Counted from the first letter of the stretch, positions 20,601 through 31,178 are shown. The stretch is 64,000 nucleotides of DNA from Flavobacterium cyclinae (GCF_021172145.1 NZ_CP089095.1:2480001-2544000); one strand, 5' to 3'. The notes: generated from the letters alone by a model not told the origin. Numbers and translations: made by a program.

Positions 20601-23600
20601 GGCTTCAAGTGGAACTGGAAATATAGCACCATTTACAGTAATCAATACTACAAATAGCCCATCAGTAGCAACTATTACTGTAACACCAACATATACCAAT
20701 AATGGAATAAGCTGTATTGGAGACAGTATAAACTTTACAATAACTGTGAATCCAACAGCACAAGTTGAAGTAATTTCAGATGTAACTTATTGTAATAATG
20801 TAGCAATTACCCCAATAATTTTTACAACAACAAACCTAGGTGGCACCAATACATTTGAATGGACAAATGACAATACCGCAATTGGACTTGCAGCAACAGG
20901 AAATGGAGCTATCAATTTTACAACTACAAACAATACTATAGTCCCACTTATAGCAAACATTACAGTTACACCTATTTTTACAAACAATGGAATTTCATGT
21001 AATGGTAGTAGTGAAACTTTTACTATTACGGTTAACCCTACCATCCAAATTAACCCAATAAGCGATCAATCACTTTGTAATGGTGATAACACAAATACGA
21101 TACAATTTTCAACAAATACAACTATTGGAAACACCGTATTTAACTGGACTAATGACAATCCAAACATAGGTTTAAGTGCTAATGGCAGTGGCGATATTCC
21201 AAGTTTTGTTGCAATTAATAACACGAATAGTCCTATAACTGCAACTATTAGCGTTACACCAACCTATACCTATAACGGAATAAGTTGTAATGGAAACACA
21301 GAAGAAATTAGAATCACGATAAATCCAACCGCTCAAGTTAACCCAATTGCAGATAGTACAATTTGCCAAAATTCGTCAACTACTCCAATTCAATTTACAA
21401 CAAATAATTTAACAGGAATTACAACGTATCAATGGACTAATGACAATCCAAATATTGGTTTACCTTCAAATGGAAGTGGTGACATACCAAGTTTTATTGC
21501 TACTAATACCACATCTGAACCTATATTAGCAACGATTACAGTAACACCATTTTTTACTAATAGTGGAATCAGTTGCAATGGAAATAGTGAAACTTTTACT
21601 ATTACTGTTAATCCATTAGCACAAGTAAATCAACCAATAAACCAGATAGTTTGTAATGGAACAAACACTAATATCATTGAATTTTCAACATTAAATACGC
21701 TAGGAATTACTACTTATGAATGGACGAACAATACACCATCTATTGGCCTATCGACAAATGGAACTGGAGATATAGATGCTTTTACAGCCTTAAATCCAAT
21801 TCAAAACCCAATTACAGCAACTATAACAGTCACACCAACTTTCACTTATAACGGCATAAGTTGCATAGGAAATAGCATTCCATTTAACATTACGGTTAAT
21901 CCAAGTCCTGAAATCCTGTTTTCATTACCAAATCAAACCATTTGCTCACAAGAAAATACATCAGAAGTGCTTTTATCTAGTTCATCATCAAATATAAATT
22001 TTTCTTGGACTGCAACACAACCTGCAGGTATTGAAGGGGTAATAACATCAGGTACAGATAGTATCCCAATACAGAATTTAATAAATTTAACAAACGTTCC
22101 TATTACTGTTACTTATGAAGCTTATGCAAGCACTAATGATTTAAATGCGTGTCAAGGATTAGCTTATTTCTACTCTGTAACAGTTAATCCAAAACCAAAT
22201 TTAATCAACGAAGATATTTTACTATGTAGTGAACAAACATATATTTTTTCACCCACTAATGGTGTTCCTAATGCTACTATTATTGTACCATCCAATACAA
22301 ATTATAACTGGATAATTACACCAAATTCAAATATTTTAGGCGCAAGTAATGGTTCGGGTAGTGAAATAAATCAAACATTGACAAACACAACTGCAACACC
22401 TCAAACCATAACGTATATAGTAACACCAGAGACTAATGGCTGTATAGGAAATGATTTCACACTTAATATCACGGTATTACCAAAACCAGATGTATTATTT
22501 AACATCCCTAATCAAACGTTATGTAATGGCAGTACTTCATCGCCTATAGAATTGTATTCAACAATTCCAGGTAATTATACTTATATTTGGAATACAACAA
22601 TTCCAGCTGGCATTTCAGGGGCAATAAGTAATGGTACTGGAAATATCCCAAGTCAAACTTTACAAAATAATACAAATTTACCATTAACCATAACGTATGA
22701 ATCATATGCTATATTTGATAATTTAGGATCTTCTTGTACAGGTCCTATAAGTACTTATGAGATAACAGTAAATCCATCCTACTCGGCTTCTAGTACTATT
22801 TCAAATTATAATGGATATAATATTAGTGGGTTTGGTGGCAACAATGGATTTATTGAATTAGATATATTTGGTGGTTCCGGTAGTTATAGTTACAATTGGA
22901 CGGGACCAAATGGCTATGTAGCAGTTACTGAAGATGCAAATAATTTAATTGCAGGAGACTATATGGTTACAATTAATGATGGCATATGTCCGCCCATAAT
23001 TTTAAACTTTAGTTTAAACCAACCAGATGAATTACTAGCAATTAATAACAATAGTGCACTAATAAATGTTGATTGCTTTGGAACTGCTACAGGAACATTA
23101 GGAATTTCAATTACTCAAGAATCTGTACCTCCTTATACATTTATAGTCAATAACAATGGAAACGTAATTCAAACCATTGCAAATTCATACAGTTCAACTC
23201 CTACTTTTAATGGGTTAAGTGCAGGTATTTATGATATTCAAATCATTGATGCTAATGGAAATACTAAAACAATTTCTAATTTAGTCATTTCTGAACCTAC
23301 TGAATTAATAGCAACTACAACTGCTACTCAGATAAGTTGTTTTGGTTCAAATGATGCCAGTATAACACTATCAATTATCGGGGGAACACCTCCTTATAAT
23401 ATCAATTGGAGTAACTTTGCAGCAGGTACTCAATTAAATAACTTAGGAGCAGGAACTTATACAGCAACGGTAACCGATGCCAAAGGTTGTGTTAAACTAG
23501 TACAAACTACAATTTCCGACTTACCTGTTTTTATGTTGCAACCTGTTGTAAATCAAATCACTTGTTTTGGTGAAACAGATGGAAGTATTGATTTAGGACT

Positions 23601-24765
23601 AATTGGAGGATTAGCACCTGTTACAGTAACATGGGATGACGGAAGTACAGCGGGCTTAGTTAGAAACAACTTGTCGGAAGGTATATACACTGCAGTTGTT
23701 ACCGATGGAATGGGTTGTACCATTCAAAGAACATTTGCCATAACAGCACCGCAAGTCTTGATAATTAACGGTATTGTTCAAAATGACATAGAATGTACAT
23801 CAAGCAATTCAGGTAGTATCAATTTAATTCCGTCAGGAGGAAGTCCGCCTTACAGCTATAATTGGTCTAATGGAGCAACAACAGAAGATCTTATCAATAT
23901 TACAAGTGGTAATTATTCCGTTGTAGTTACAGATTCAAGAGGTTGTAGTGTGGTGGGACAATATAGTGTTTTTAGACCTCAACCCCTTGTTGTAAATTTA
24001 ACCCAATCGCAAAGAGTAGATTGTGAAAACGGAGAAGTTAGTAATGAATTTGAAGCATTTGTAAGTGGAGGTGTACCTCCTTATCAAATCAATTGGAGCA
24101 ACGGAACTCCATCTGGACAGTTTAACCAATTCATGACAACAACTCAAAATGGATTAATTTCAGTAATAGTTACAGATGCAAATTCATGCTCAAATACGGC
24201 CAGTTACACCATTTCAAATCCAGATATTGGTAACGCATTATTTAGCCAAACTTCAATTGGATATACGACATTGGGCGATTATGCTATAGAAGACCCAATC
24301 CAATTTACCAATTTATCAACAGGTACACCAATTGGATACATTTGGGATTTTGGAGATGGAATATTTTCAAATGAAGAAAATCCAACACATACCTATTTAG
24401 TAGAAGGAACGTATAATGTAACATTGACAGCTACATATGAATTAGGATGTAGTAACACTTACACCGTAACAATAAATATTACAAAAGGCTATAAATTAAT
24501 TGTTCCAAATGGGTTTACAGCGAATAATGATACTATTAATGATACTTTTGGACCAGCATTTGAAGGTTTAAAATCGTTACAATTGAGTATTTATGACAGT
24601 TGGGGAAATTTAATTTTCTTTGAAGAAGGAGACAATTTAGCGGGATGGAACGGAACCATAAACAATATCCCTGCAGAAAACGGAAATTATTATTATAAAT
24701 TAAGCGCAAGTACATTTTTTGGTAAAAAAATTGAACAAAATGGAGCTTTTGTCTTACTTAAATAA
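17689..24765 (+). CDS. Giant SprB-like adhesin with PKD-like and SprB repeats and a gliding-type C-terminal domain (2,358 aa)
   Basis: The start at 17689 (MSMPQ...) is chosen because upstream in-frame codons lie in a terminator and the signal peptide follows directly (ending GYSTT). The order is: a PKD domain ('YNWSFPGG', 'HTITYTTAGNFTATL'); more PKD/Ig-like domains; five tandem 95-96-residue PKD-like modules (20461-21897, each starting 'NP' and containing 'WTN' and 'GISC'); further Ig-like modules; about five SprB repeats (about 23050-24210, 'ISCFGSNDASITLSIIGG', 'GTYTATVTDAKGC'); a PKD domain ('YIWDFGDG'); and a type B/CHU_C T9SS sorting domain ('VPNGFTANNDTINDTFGP', 'YDSWGNLIF'). SprB repeats and this C-terminus are found in gliding adhesins moved along the surface by the gliding motor. 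The partner SprF-like gene starts 8 bp later. Confidence 0.92.
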   Translation: MSMPQENSCKYVSILIFLLFSMVGYSTTYNASFTTNPAAINGTVTICSTQSITFTDNSTNTNGATIYNWSFPGGNTTIANTSGPHTITYTTAGNFTATLTIDNTTSFSVNVVVLNSTPSSPVLELIDGNFWTVTTFNSQSYFTYCSNDANISGGLFSFTTQSTQTNNNTQHVFDWGDGTSDTFTGTNLSDTFHFYAAAGNYTLTYTVLLDNACSSTRTYNLYVGAIPTATISAVGIPTLCNPGSVTYDLLIGAQNTPGTTYTFQVNDGTPPVTFNHPPPATITHQFLDSSCGTTSNINSTVYPNSYQASITVNNPCGNSTNAVGPINIQSAPIANFTRTPSENIVCEGTTVAISDSTQGGYNIGGPPTYTCTQTYRKYWTITGPDGLIATSSGGILIANPYISCPNNFGYNNNQPNNPGAWLPIASNIINVTFLLPGNYTIDFYTGSNLCGISTTSQTICVTPRVTSDFSFATNSNCAPATLNTTNNSSVPGCGNAINYNWTITPSNPDNCPSFDSNGWLFSNGTATDPTPEITLNSPGIYEISLAASLAIPTAGALCTTNTKTETITIAGKPVTSLSPETICEGETITLNPTVFNCYATNPVSYVWDFGANPPTSISSNNDPAPIVTFDTPGIYNYTLTISNECGSNSYSSSITVNPKVNVTAVGTAATCVNTTLQLNGTITGGATTGVWTASESGGTFIPNVNDLNPMYVPPTDFIGTITFTLTSDAPTAPCTIITASFSTVFNTEATANAGSYEPLCENSSILLNGDFGGAAASATWSDSVGGLFSDINNINSTYTPPTGYIGDILLTLTTNDPPGPCDAVIDTTTITILPTPTVNPIVDIFSCDNTAIPPITFTGNNANVFTWTNSDTNIGLPATGSGDIIFTPNNTSNSAITSSITVTPVNNVSTSFCDGNPITFSITVNPKAQVNSINNQTFCNGDTSALIEFSTVNVDGTTTYEWTNNNSTIGLASSGTGNIAPFTVINTTNSPSVATITVTPTYTNNGISCIGDSINFTITVNPTAQVEVISDVTYCNNVAITPIIFTTTNLGGTNTFEWTNDNTAIGLAATGNGAINFTTTNNTIVPLIANITVTPIFTNNGISCNGSSETFTITVNPTIQINPISDQSLCNGDNTNTIQFSTNTTIGNTVFNWTNDNPNIGLSANGSGDIPSFVAINNTNSPITATISVTPTYTYNGISCNGNTEEIRITINPTAQVNPIADSTICQNSSTTPIQFTTNNLTGITTYQWTNDNPNIGLPSNGSGDIPSFIATNTTSEPILATITVTPFFTNSGISCNGNSETFTITVNPLAQVNQPINQIVCNGTNTNIIEFSTLNTLGITTYEWTNNTPSIGLSTNGTGDIDAFTALNPIQNPITATITVTPTFTYNGISCIGNSIPFNITVNPSPEILFSLPNQTICSQENTSEVLLSSSSSNINFSWTATQPAGIEGVITSGTDSIPIQNLINLTNVPITVTYEAYASTNDLNACQGLAYFYSVTVNPKPNLINEDILLCSEQTYIFSPTNGVPNATIIVPSNTNYNWIITPNSNILGASNGSGSEINQTLTNTTATPQTITYIVTPETNGCIGNDFTLNITVLPKPDVLFNIPNQTLCNGSTSSPIELYSTIPGNYTYIWNTTIPAGISGAISNGTGNIPSQTLQNNTNLPLTITYESYAIFDNLGSSCTGPISTYEITVNPSYSASSTISNYNGYNISGFGGNNGFIELDIFGGSGSYSYNWTGPNGYVAVTEDANNLIAGDYMVTINDGICPPIILNFSLNQPDELLAINNNSALINVDCFGTATGTLGISITQESVPPYTFIVNNNGNVIQTIANSYSSTPTFNGLSAGIYDIQIIDANGNTKTISNLVISEPTELIATTTATQISCFGSNDASITLSIIGGTPPYNINWSNFAAGTQLNNLGAGTYTATVTDAKGCVKLVQTTISDLPVFMLQPVVNQITCFGETDGSIDLGLIGGLAPVTVTWDDGSTAGLVRNNLSEGIYTAVVTDGMGCTIQRTFAITAPQVLIINGIVQNDIECTSSNSGSINLIPSGGSPPYSYNWSNGATTEDLINITSGNYSVVVTDSRGCSVVGQYSVFRPQPLVVNLTQSQRVDCENGEVSNEFEAFVSGGVPPYQINWSNGTPSGQFNQFMTTTQNGLISVIVTDANSCSNTASYTISNPDIGNALFSQTSIGYTTLGDYAIEDPIQFTNLSTGTPIGYIWDFGDGIFSNEENPTHTYLVEGTYNVTLTATYELGCSNTYTVTINITKGYKLIVPNGFTANNDTINDTFGPAFEGLKSLQLSIYDSWGNLIFFEEGDNLAGWNGTINNIPAENGNYYYKLSASTFFGKKIEQNGAFVLLK
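20461..21897 (+). repeat. Five tandem 96-residue modules inside the giant adhesin
   Basis: Unit starts lie near 20461, 20749, 21034, 21322 and 21609, a period of about 288 bp. The modules are clearly related at the protein level (NP-x-AQV, CNG, E/NWTN, GISC-x-G, FTITVNP) but diverged in DNA, so this is an old internal duplication. Confidence 0.85.
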
Positions 24766-24773
24766 TCAAAACT

Positions 24774-25769
24774 ATGAAATTAAAAGCAGTAATATACAGT
24801 ATATTCATAGGATTATTAAGCACAGCTGTAAAAGCTCAAGATCCTATTTTTACCCAATATTTTTTGGTGCCAGAAACAATTAATCCCGGATTTACAGGAT
24901 TTTTAGAAACAACGAGTGCTGGTGTTATGCACCGCACACAATGGACCAGCTTACAATACAAAATGGATACAAACTACGCATATGCTAGCACTTGGCTAGA
25001 AAATAGCAATAGTGGCATAGGGGTAACTTTTCTTAATCACAGAGAAAACTTTACAGGGTATAATTTTTTACAAGCCAACATAAATTATGCCTATCGAATT
25101 GAACTAAATTACGAATGGTATTTTAGACCAGGAATTGAAGTTGGGTATGGAAGTAAAAGTTTTGGTTTTCAAAATCTATTATTGAGAGATCAAATTAACA
25201 TTAGTTCAGAAACCATAAATCCAGTAAGTATAGATCCACTACAATTAAACAATAGGATTCATTTCATTGATTTTTCTACAGGATTGTTATTCTATAAAGA
25301 TAATATGTGGTTTGGAACAGCGGTAAAACACCTGAACAAACCCAATATTGCAATGGCAGAAGAAGGAAATATTCCTTTAGAAATGTTCTATAATATTTCT
25401 GGAGGTTATGAATTTGAATTAGGACAAATGATTTCAACATTTTTACCACTTGAAACCAGAATGATGGTTACTGTCAACTTCATGAAACAAGGACAATACA
25501 ATCGATTAGATGTAGGTGGTTCCTTCATCTTTAATCATTTTACCATAGGAGTTACTACGGCATTAAATCCAATGAAAAAAGCAGACAATAGTCACACCTT
25601 AACTTCGGTAAATCTTTTTAGTGGATTAAAATATGAGAATTTTAAATTCGGATTTTCCTATGACGCAAACACCTCCAAGATAGGTAATACTGGAGGTGTT
25701 TTCGAACTAGGATTAGTATATCAATTTGATGTTGATGCTAGAAAATGTTTTGGTTGCCCAGGATATTAA
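24774..25769 (+). CDS. PorP/SprF-family T9SS outer-membrane protein (331 aa)
   Basis: A signal peptide (ending VKAQ) is followed by the family N-terminal signature 'DPIFTQYFLVPETINPGFTG' and 14 or so alternating beta-strands ending in an aromatic-rich strand ('LVYQFDVDARKCFGC'). Members sit in the outer membrane. SprF is needed for surface delivery of SprB-type adhesins with type B C-terminal domains. Here the gene follows the giant type B cargo by 8 bp, so it is very probably its dedicated partner. Its stop lies 4 bp from the stop of the convergent ugd gene. Confidence 0.93.
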   Translation: MKLKAVIYSIFIGLLSTAVKAQDPIFTQYFLVPETINPGFTGFLETTSAGVMHRTQWTSLQYKMDTNYAYASTWLENSNSGIGVTFLNHRENFTGYNFLQANINYAYRIELNYEWYFRPGIEVGYGSKSFGFQNLLLRDQINISSETINPVSIDPLQLNNRIHFIDFSTGLLFYKDNMWFGTAVKHLNKPNIAMAEEGNIPLEMFYNISGGYEFELGQMISTFLPLETRMMVTVNFMKQGQYNRLDVGGSFIFNHFTIGVTTALNPMKKADNSHTLTSVNLFSGLKYENFKFGFSYDANTSKIGNTGGVFELGLVYQFDVDARKCFGCPGY

Positions 25770-25773
25770 TATA

Positions 25774-27159
25774 TTATCCAATTTTATAATATTGAAAACC
25801 TATTGCATTCATTTTTTCTGCATCTAAGATGTTTCTTCCATCAAAAACAAAAGCTGGTTTTAACATAGCATCGTATATTTTTTGCCAATCATACGCCTTA
25901 AATTCATCCCATTCTGTTAATACAGCAATAGCATGTGCATCTTTGCACGCTTCATATGGATTGTCATACACATGTACTCCTTCTGAATTAGAAGCTTCTG
26001 AACGAGTTTCTAAATAATTCAAATCCGATTGAATTTGAACTGCCCCTACTTTTGGATCATACACATGAATAGAGGCTTGCTCATTTAACAAATCATCTGC
26101 CACATAGATAGCTGCAGATTCTCTTGTATCGTTTGTATCTTTTTTAAATGCCCAACCTAAAAATGCTATTTTTTTTCCAGAAACGGTGTTGTATAAAGTC
26201 TTAACGATATTTTTGGCAAAACGTCTTTTTTGATGGTCGTTCATTATGATAACTTGCTCCCAATAATCAGCCACTTCATTTAATCCGTAAGATTTAGCAA
26301 TATAAACTAAATTTAAAATATCTTTTTGAAAACACGAACCTCCAAAACCAACAGATGATTTTAAAAATTTTGGTCCAATTCTACTATCCATTCCTATGGC
26401 TCTTGCTACTTCATTAACATCTGCACCTGTTTTTTCACACAATTCACTTAATGCATTAATAGAGGAAACACGTTGAGCTAGAAAAGCATTTGCCGTTAAT
26501 TTTGATAACTCAGAAGACCATACATTTGTAGTTAATATATTCTCTTTTGGAACCCAATTTGCATAAACTTCTACCAAAAGATCTATAGCTTTTTGTCCTT
26601 CAGGAGTAGTGTCTCCACCAATTAAAACGCGATCAGGAGCTAATAAATCTTCTACAGCTGTACCCTCAGCCAAAAACTCAGGATTTGATAAAATTTGGAA
26701 ATTAACTCCGTTACCGGTATGATCTAATATGTTTTTTATGGCACTAGCTGTACGAACTGGTAAGGTAGATTTTTCTACTACAATTTTATCATTTTTAGCT
26801 ACACGAGCAATTTGACGAGCACATAATTCAATATATTTTAAATCGGCTGCCATACCCTTTCCTACTCCATATGTTTTTGTAGGCGTATTAACAGATATAA
26901 ATATCATATCAGCAGCATCAATTGCAGCATCAACATCGGTAGAAAAAAATAAGTTTCTTCCTCTCGCCTCTGCTATAACATCGCTAAGTCCAGGCTCATA
27001 AATAGGGATATTCAATACATTTTCGTCATTCCATGCTGCAATTCTTTTCTCATTTAAATCTACTACTGTAACTTTAATATGAGGACATTTTTGAGCTATT
27101 ATTGCCATTGTAGGTCCACCAACATAACCCGCTCCAATACAACAAATATTTGTAATCAT
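25774..27159 (-). CDS. ugd: UDP-glucose 6-dehydrogenase (461 aa)
   Basis: Oxidises UDP-glucose to UDP-glucuronate with two NAD+, giving precursor for capsule or exopolysaccharide. The N-terminal Rossmann motif '[11 protein letters not shown]' (residues 8-18), '[12 protein letters not shown]', '[10 protein letters not shown]' and the catalytic Cys region '[18 protein letters not shown]' are all present. The length is that of the longer animal-type enzymes (about 460-490 aa) rather than the usual bacterial ~390-440. It is the last gene of the wza-wzc-ugd group, starting 2 bp from the end of wzc, so it is certainly co-transcribed. Confidence 0.95.
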   Translation of the reverse strand: MITNICCIGAGYVGGPTMAIIAQKCPHIKVTVVDLNEKRIAAWNDENVLNIPIYEPGLSDVIAEARGRNLFFSTDVDAAIDAADMIFISVNTPTKTYGVGKGMAADLKYIELCARQIARVAKNDKIVVEKSTLPVRTASAIKNILDHTGNGVNFQILSNPEFLAEGTAVEDLLAPDRVLIGGDTTPEGQKAIDLLVEVYANWVPKENILTTNVWSSELSKLTANAFLAQRVSSINALSELCEKTGADVNEVARAIGMDSRIGPKFLKSSVGFGGSCFQKDILNLVYIAKSYGLNEVADYWEQVIIMNDHQKRRFAKNIVKTLYNTVSGKKIAFLGWAFKKDTNDTRESAAIYVADDLLNEQASIHVYDPKVGAVQIQSDLNYLETRSEASNSEGVHVYDNPYEACKDAHAIAVLTEWDEFKAYDWQKIYDAMLKPAFVFDGRNILDAEKMNAIGFQYYKIG

Positions 27160-27160
27160 T

Positions 27161-29614
27161 TTATTTAAATTTATTTTTTATGTCTTTTATAATCTTTTTT
27201 ATCCCTTTAGGCTCAATTGGTTCATCATGATAACCTTCACCATAAGCTCCATAGCCGTACCCATAACCATTATGAGCTTTTTTAGTAAAACCATTAAAAA
27301 TTATACTAATATTATGCAATTCACCTCGTTTGTGCTTTTCATTAACAACACTTAACATTCCCTTTTTAGTATAACCTTGTCGGGTTACATAAATAGTAGC
27401 ATCACAAAACTGAGCCAATTCTAGCGCATCTGAAACCAATCCAACAGGAGGCGTATCCAATACAATATAATCGTATTTAGTTTTTAATTCTTCTATCATT
27501 TCATACATAGATTCCCCCATTAATAACTCAGAAGGATTTGGAGGAATAGGACCTGATGGAATGACATCTAAATACGGAATGTGTGTGTTTTGTATGACTT
27601 CATCAATTGTCTTTTGACCAATCAAATAATTTACTACACCCGTAATATTATTGATATTGAAATCTCCAAAAATTCTTGGCTTTCTTAAATCCAAACCTAC
27701 AATTACTGTTTTTTTATCACTCAATGCAAAAACAGTAGCTAAGTTTATAGAACAATAAGTTTTACCTTCTCCACTAACCGAGGATGTTAACATTACTATT
27801 TTAGCGCCATCTTTTTGCTTTTGTTTTTTATATAAAAACTGCAAAGAAGAACGAATTGCTCTAAACGATTCAGCCAAAGGAGCTTTAGGTTTTTCAAATA
27901 CCGACAAATTATTTTTAGTGTTCTTTTTACCAATAACTCCTATTATTGGAATATTTGTCATTTTTTGAATATCTTCTAATGTATTAATATTGTTATCTAA
28001 TAATACAATTACAAAGACTATTAATAAGGGCACTAAAAATCCAATAAATGCTGCTAAAATATAATTTATACTCGTTTTTGGACCTCTTAATCCTCCACCT
28101 ATATCTTTAGCTGGATCTAAAAATTTAATATCTGAAATATTAGCTGCTTTTACTATTTCTGCTTCACTTCTTTTCTCAAGAAATGTGCTGTAAATTTTAT
28201 CTTTTAAATTGTATTTACGCGTAATTTTTATATGTTCTTGCTTGTTTTCTGGTAATAAACTAGCTTCACTTTCTGCTTTTGCAATGTTCTTATTTATTAA
28301 AAATAAATTAAGAGATAAGGCGCTTTTTGAACTGGCTATATTTTCTAAAAGAACTTTTTTAATGGATTCCATTTCAACATCAAATTCAGAAAACATTTTT
28401 TTATTTTTTACAGAATAAGCCAATTTAGCTCGTTCTGCTGAAAGTGATATTAATTTTGAAACATTTCCAATAATATTCGGATCATCAATTCCTGCAACTG
28501 TAGGCGCAGGAAGTTTTGAATAATCTGTAGTTTTTTCTAAATAATTTTTTAGTAAATTATAATACGCTATTTTTCTATTAATAGCATCTTTTTCAGCATC
28601 AAACGAAGATAGTTTAGCGCTTAAAAGACCACCACCAGCTTCTCCTTCTAATTCAAATATATTTTTACCTCTTCTGAATTCTTTTAATTCATTTTCAGCA
28701 TCTTTGATTTGACCTTCCATTTCTTTTAGAGTGCTATCAATAAAATTAATGGTATTATTAGCAAAAAGGTTTTTACTGTCCAATTGAATTTTTCTTAATA
28801 CTTCAACTGTTGTATTTAAATACTCTACTAATCTATATTTATTTGGACCTTCAAGTTGTAAACGAACAACAGATGTGGCTTTAGCATCAGCATTTACTTC
28901 TAAAGCACGATAAGCTGAAACTGTTTGATTAAAATCATCAAATCGAATGTAATATTCTTGGTTTGAAAAATCAAAAGCTTCGGGCTTAATGAGTAATTTA
29001 ATCTTTAAAAATGGTAAATCTACAAACTCATTAATTTTGTATACCTTGTTGAATTCACCACCTGATACATTTACAGGATGAATACTAACATCTGAATACT
29101 GAATTAAAGAAGCAGATGTATCTTCACCAAAATCAACTGACAATTGATATTGAGTTGCAGATAAAAACTTAATCTTTATTAGTTTAGAAAATAATTGGCC
29201 TTGATTTTTATCAATTTCAACATAAAAAGGAACCTCACCATAAGCATCCTTATAAAAATACTCTCCTTTCTTTAAATACTTGATGTAATACTGAAGTTTA
29301 TCAACAACTATTTCATTATGCGAACGCGATTTTAAACTTGTAATTATAGTTTGTACTTTATCGGATGTTCCTCCCCAGTTAAAAACCAAACTGGTATTTG
29401 AAGTAAAAAAGGGATTATTTTGGTCTTCAATTACAATCAAAGACTCCATACCATAAAGGGTTTCTTTTCTAATATTTACATTATAAGCATAAACAAATGT
29501 TATGATAAGAGATAAAACAAACCATTTCCAATAAGCTACAATTCTAAAAAGAAAGCCTTTAAAATCGAAAGAATTGTGCTTTTCAAAAAAATTAAAATCT
29601 TTAGTATCTAACAT
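27161..29614 (-). CDS. Wzc-type polysaccharide copolymerase / tyrosine autokinase (817 aa)
   Basis: Controls chain length and export of surface polysaccharide with the Wza-type channel. The layout is: a first membrane helix (about residues 30-46), a large periplasmic Wzz-like domain with coiled coil (about 280-480), a second membrane helix (about 508-530, '[20 protein letters not shown]'), then a cytoplasmic BY-kinase with Walker A '[14 protein letters not shown]', Walker A' '[11 protein letters not shown]', Walker B '[10 protein letters not shown]', and a C-terminal Tyr cluster ('[13 protein letters not shown]') for autophosphorylation. It sits 9 bp downstream of the wza-like gene. The dephosphorylating phosphatase is not in the window. 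Confidence 0.94.
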   Translation of the reverse strand: MLDTKDFNFFEKHNSFDFKGFLFRIVAYWKWFVLSLIITFVYAYNVNIRKETLYGMESLIVIEDQNNPFFTSNTSLVFNWGGTSDKVQTIITSLKSRSHNEIVVDKLQYYIKYLKKGEYFYKDAYGEVPFYVEIDKNQGQLFSKLIKIKFLSATQYQLSVDFGEDTSASLIQYSDVSIHPVNVSGGEFNKVYKINEFVDLPFLKIKLLIKPEAFDFSNQEYYIRFDDFNQTVSAYRALEVNADAKATSVVRLQLEGPNKYRLVEYLNTTVEVLRKIQLDSKNLFANNTINFIDSTLKEMEGQIKDAENELKEFRRGKNIFELEGEAGGGLLSAKLSSFDAEKDAINRKIAYYNLLKNYLEKTTDYSKLPAPTVAGIDDPNIIGNVSKLISLSAERAKLAYSVKNKKMFSEFDVEMESIKKVLLENIASSKSALSLNLFLINKNIAKAESEASLLPENKQEHIKITRKYNLKDKIYSTFLEKRSEAEIVKAANISDIKFLDPAKDIGGGLRGPKTSINYILAAFIGFLVPLLIVFVIVLLDNNINTLEDIQKMTNIPIIGVIGKKNTKNNLSVFEKPKAPLAESFRAIRSSLQFLYKKQKQKDGAKIVMLTSSVSGEGKTYCSINLATVFALSDKKTVIVGLDLRKPRIFGDFNINNITGVVNYLIGQKTIDEVIQNTHIPYLDVIPSGPIPPNPSELLMGESMYEMIEELKTKYDYIVLDTPPVGLVSDALELAQFCDATIYVTRQGYTKKGMLSVVNEKHKRGELHNISIIFNGFTKKAHNGYGYGYGAYGEGYHDEPIEPKGIKKIIKDIKNKFK

Positions 29615-29623
29615 ATATGGTTT

Positions 29624-30421
29624 TTATAATGTTTTAGACAATACAAGCAATGTTGTAATTAGTGAGATAGCCGTCATGATGGTAGCAATTGATTGAACAC
29701 CTGTTACACCAGTACCCCAAGTTTTTTGCTTAAGAGGCTTGATTATGATATAATCATTTGGCTGAATATAAAAATAAGGGGAATGAACAGCATTTGCATC
29801 TGTAAGGTCAATATTATAAGTTTCAAATCCGTATGGGAATTTTCTAATGATTTGGACCTCTCTTCTATTTCCTGTAATATTGATATCACCCGAGTTTGCA
29901 ATTGCTTCCATGATAGTAGCGCGGTCTTGAAACAAAACACCCATACCCGGTCTTCCAATTTCACCATTAATAACGTATCGTAATCCAGCTAATTTTACGG
30001 TTACAAAAATATTAGCCTCTTTTTTAAAATAGTCTTCTAATAATTGTTTCTCAATTTTAATACGAACTTCATCTGTTGTATATCCTAAAACATTAACCTC
30101 TCCTAAGATTGGAACTCTAATATTTCCATGATCATCAACTGTATAACCATTAAAATATAAACTTTGGGGTGAAACTTGCATTTGACCTGCATTTGCTTGT
30201 GTACTAGTTGAAAACATTTCAACCAATCTTTGATCTAACGCTTTAATATTAATGCTTAATATGTCATTTGCTTGAATTCTGTAAGGTTTAGAATTCTCAT
30301 TTACAATTTTTATTGAATCTGACTTTGATACAGAATTAGGCTGTAAATAAGTAATATCTCTTGTAGAAATACAAGAAGTTAACATTACAGCAAATAAAGT
30401 AAAAAAAAGAATTTTTCTCAT
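29624..30421 (-). CDS. Wza-type polysaccharide export lipoprotein (265 aa)
   Basis: The N-terminal signal ends in a lipobox (VMLTSC, Cys at residue 17). A poly_export domain follows ('YRIQANDILSINIKALDQ', 'GEVNVLGYTTDEVRIKI'), then an SLBB domain ('YVINGEIGRPGMGVLFQD', 'ATIMEAIANSGDI'), and a C-terminal hydrophobic helix (about residues 240-262, 'IATIMTAISLITTLLVL') expected to cross the outer membrane. Wza homologues form the outer-membrane channel through which capsule or EPS leaves. It is first in the operon with wzc and ugd. No glycosyltransferase or flippase gene follows, so the rest of the pathway must be elsewhere. Confidence 0.93.
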   Translation of the reverse strand: MRKILFFTLFAVMLTSCISTRDITYLQPNSVSKSDSIKIVNENSKPYRIQANDILSINIKALDQRLVEMFSTSTQANAGQMQVSPQSLYFNGYTVDDHGNIRVPILGEVNVLGYTTDEVRIKIEKQLLEDYFKKEANIFVTVKLAGLRYVINGEIGRPGMGVLFQDRATIMEAIANSGDINITGNRREVQIIRKFPYGFETYNIDLTDANAVHSPYFYIQPNDYIIIKPLKQKTWGTGVTGVQSIATIMTAISLITTLLVLSKTL

Positions 30422-30483
30422 GAATAATTAATACTGGCATTGTAAATTTTCTCGATAGAAAACAACAATTCTAATTTAGAAAA

Positions 30484-30491
30484 CAAATATA
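30484..30491 (-). promoter_or_regulatory. Candidate -7 element for the wza-wzc-ugd operon
   Basis: TATATTTG on the minus strand, 63 bp upstream of the wza start. No TTG at the standard distance was seen. Confidence 0.5.
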
Positions 30492-30548
30492 GTTTTTTAC
30501 ATTTAACATATTGAATTTATTACAAAAAATCGACAAAAAAACACAAAT

Positions 30549-31166
30549 TTAATACTTCATCGAAGCTTCGTAAGGAATTCTATTTAACAAACTTCTACCT
30601 AAGGTTACTTCATCTGCATATTCTAATTCATCACCTACAGCAATTCCTCTTGCAATGGAAGACGTTTGTATTTTGTAATCTTTTATTTGTTTGTATATAT
30701 AAAAATTAGTGGTATCGCCTTCCATTGTAGAACTTAATGCAAATATAATTTCGGAAACATTTCCTTGTTTTACTTTGTCAACTAAGGAAGAAATCTTCAA
30801 TTGACTTGGACCAACCCCTTCTATCGGAGAAATTTTTCCACCTAAAACATGATAAACTCCTTTAAACATCCCTGTGTTTTCTAATGCCATCACATCGCGA
30901 ACATCTTCCACTACACAAATTATTGATTTATCTCGAGAAGCATTAGAACAAATACCACACAACTCATTATCTGAAATCGTGTGACATTCTTTACAGTATT
31001 GAATGTCATTTCGCATCGCAGTTAATGCAGATGACAAAACCTCTGTTTGCTCCACAGGTTGCTTTAATAAATGTAGTACTAAACGCAATGCTGTCCTTTT
31101 ACCAATACCCGGTAGTTGAGACATTTCATTAACCGCGTTTTCTAATAATTTTGAAGGTAATTCCAT
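30549..31166 (-). CDS. recR: Recombination mediator RecR (205 aa)
   Basis: Works with RecO (and RecF) to load RecA on gapped single-stranded DNA. The parts visible are a helix-hairpin-helix ('[17 protein letters not shown]'), a C4 zinc finger ('[17 protein letters not shown]'), a Toprim domain ('[15 protein letters not shown]' to '[15 protein letters not shown]') and the conserved C-terminal '[18 protein letters not shown]'. The length is normal for the family (about 200 aa). TACTTTTG lies 5 bp before the ATG, so the mRNA may be almost leaderless. Confidence 0.96.
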   Translation of the reverse strand: MELPSKLLENAVNEMSQLPGIGKRTALRLVLHLLKQPVEQTEVLSSALTAMRNDIQYCKECHTISDNELCGICSNASRDKSIICVVEDVRDVMALENTGMFKGVYHVLGGKISPIEGVGPSQLKISSLVDKVKQGNVSEIIFALSSTMEGDTTNFYIYKQIKDYKIQTSSIARGIAVGDELEYADEVTLGRSLLNRIPYEASMKY

Positions 31167-31170
31167 TTAG

Positions 31171-31178
31171 CAAAAGTA
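31171..31178 (-). promoter_or_regulatory. Candidate -7 element for recR
   Basis: TACTTTTG on the minus strand ends 5 bp before the recR ATG. If functional, transcription would begin at or next to the start codon. No TTG at the standard distance. Confidence 0.45.

Noticed and set aside
25761..25779. Terminator between the SprF-like and ugd genes
   Set aside because: Only a 5-bp stem spanning both stop codons and no T-run worth the name.
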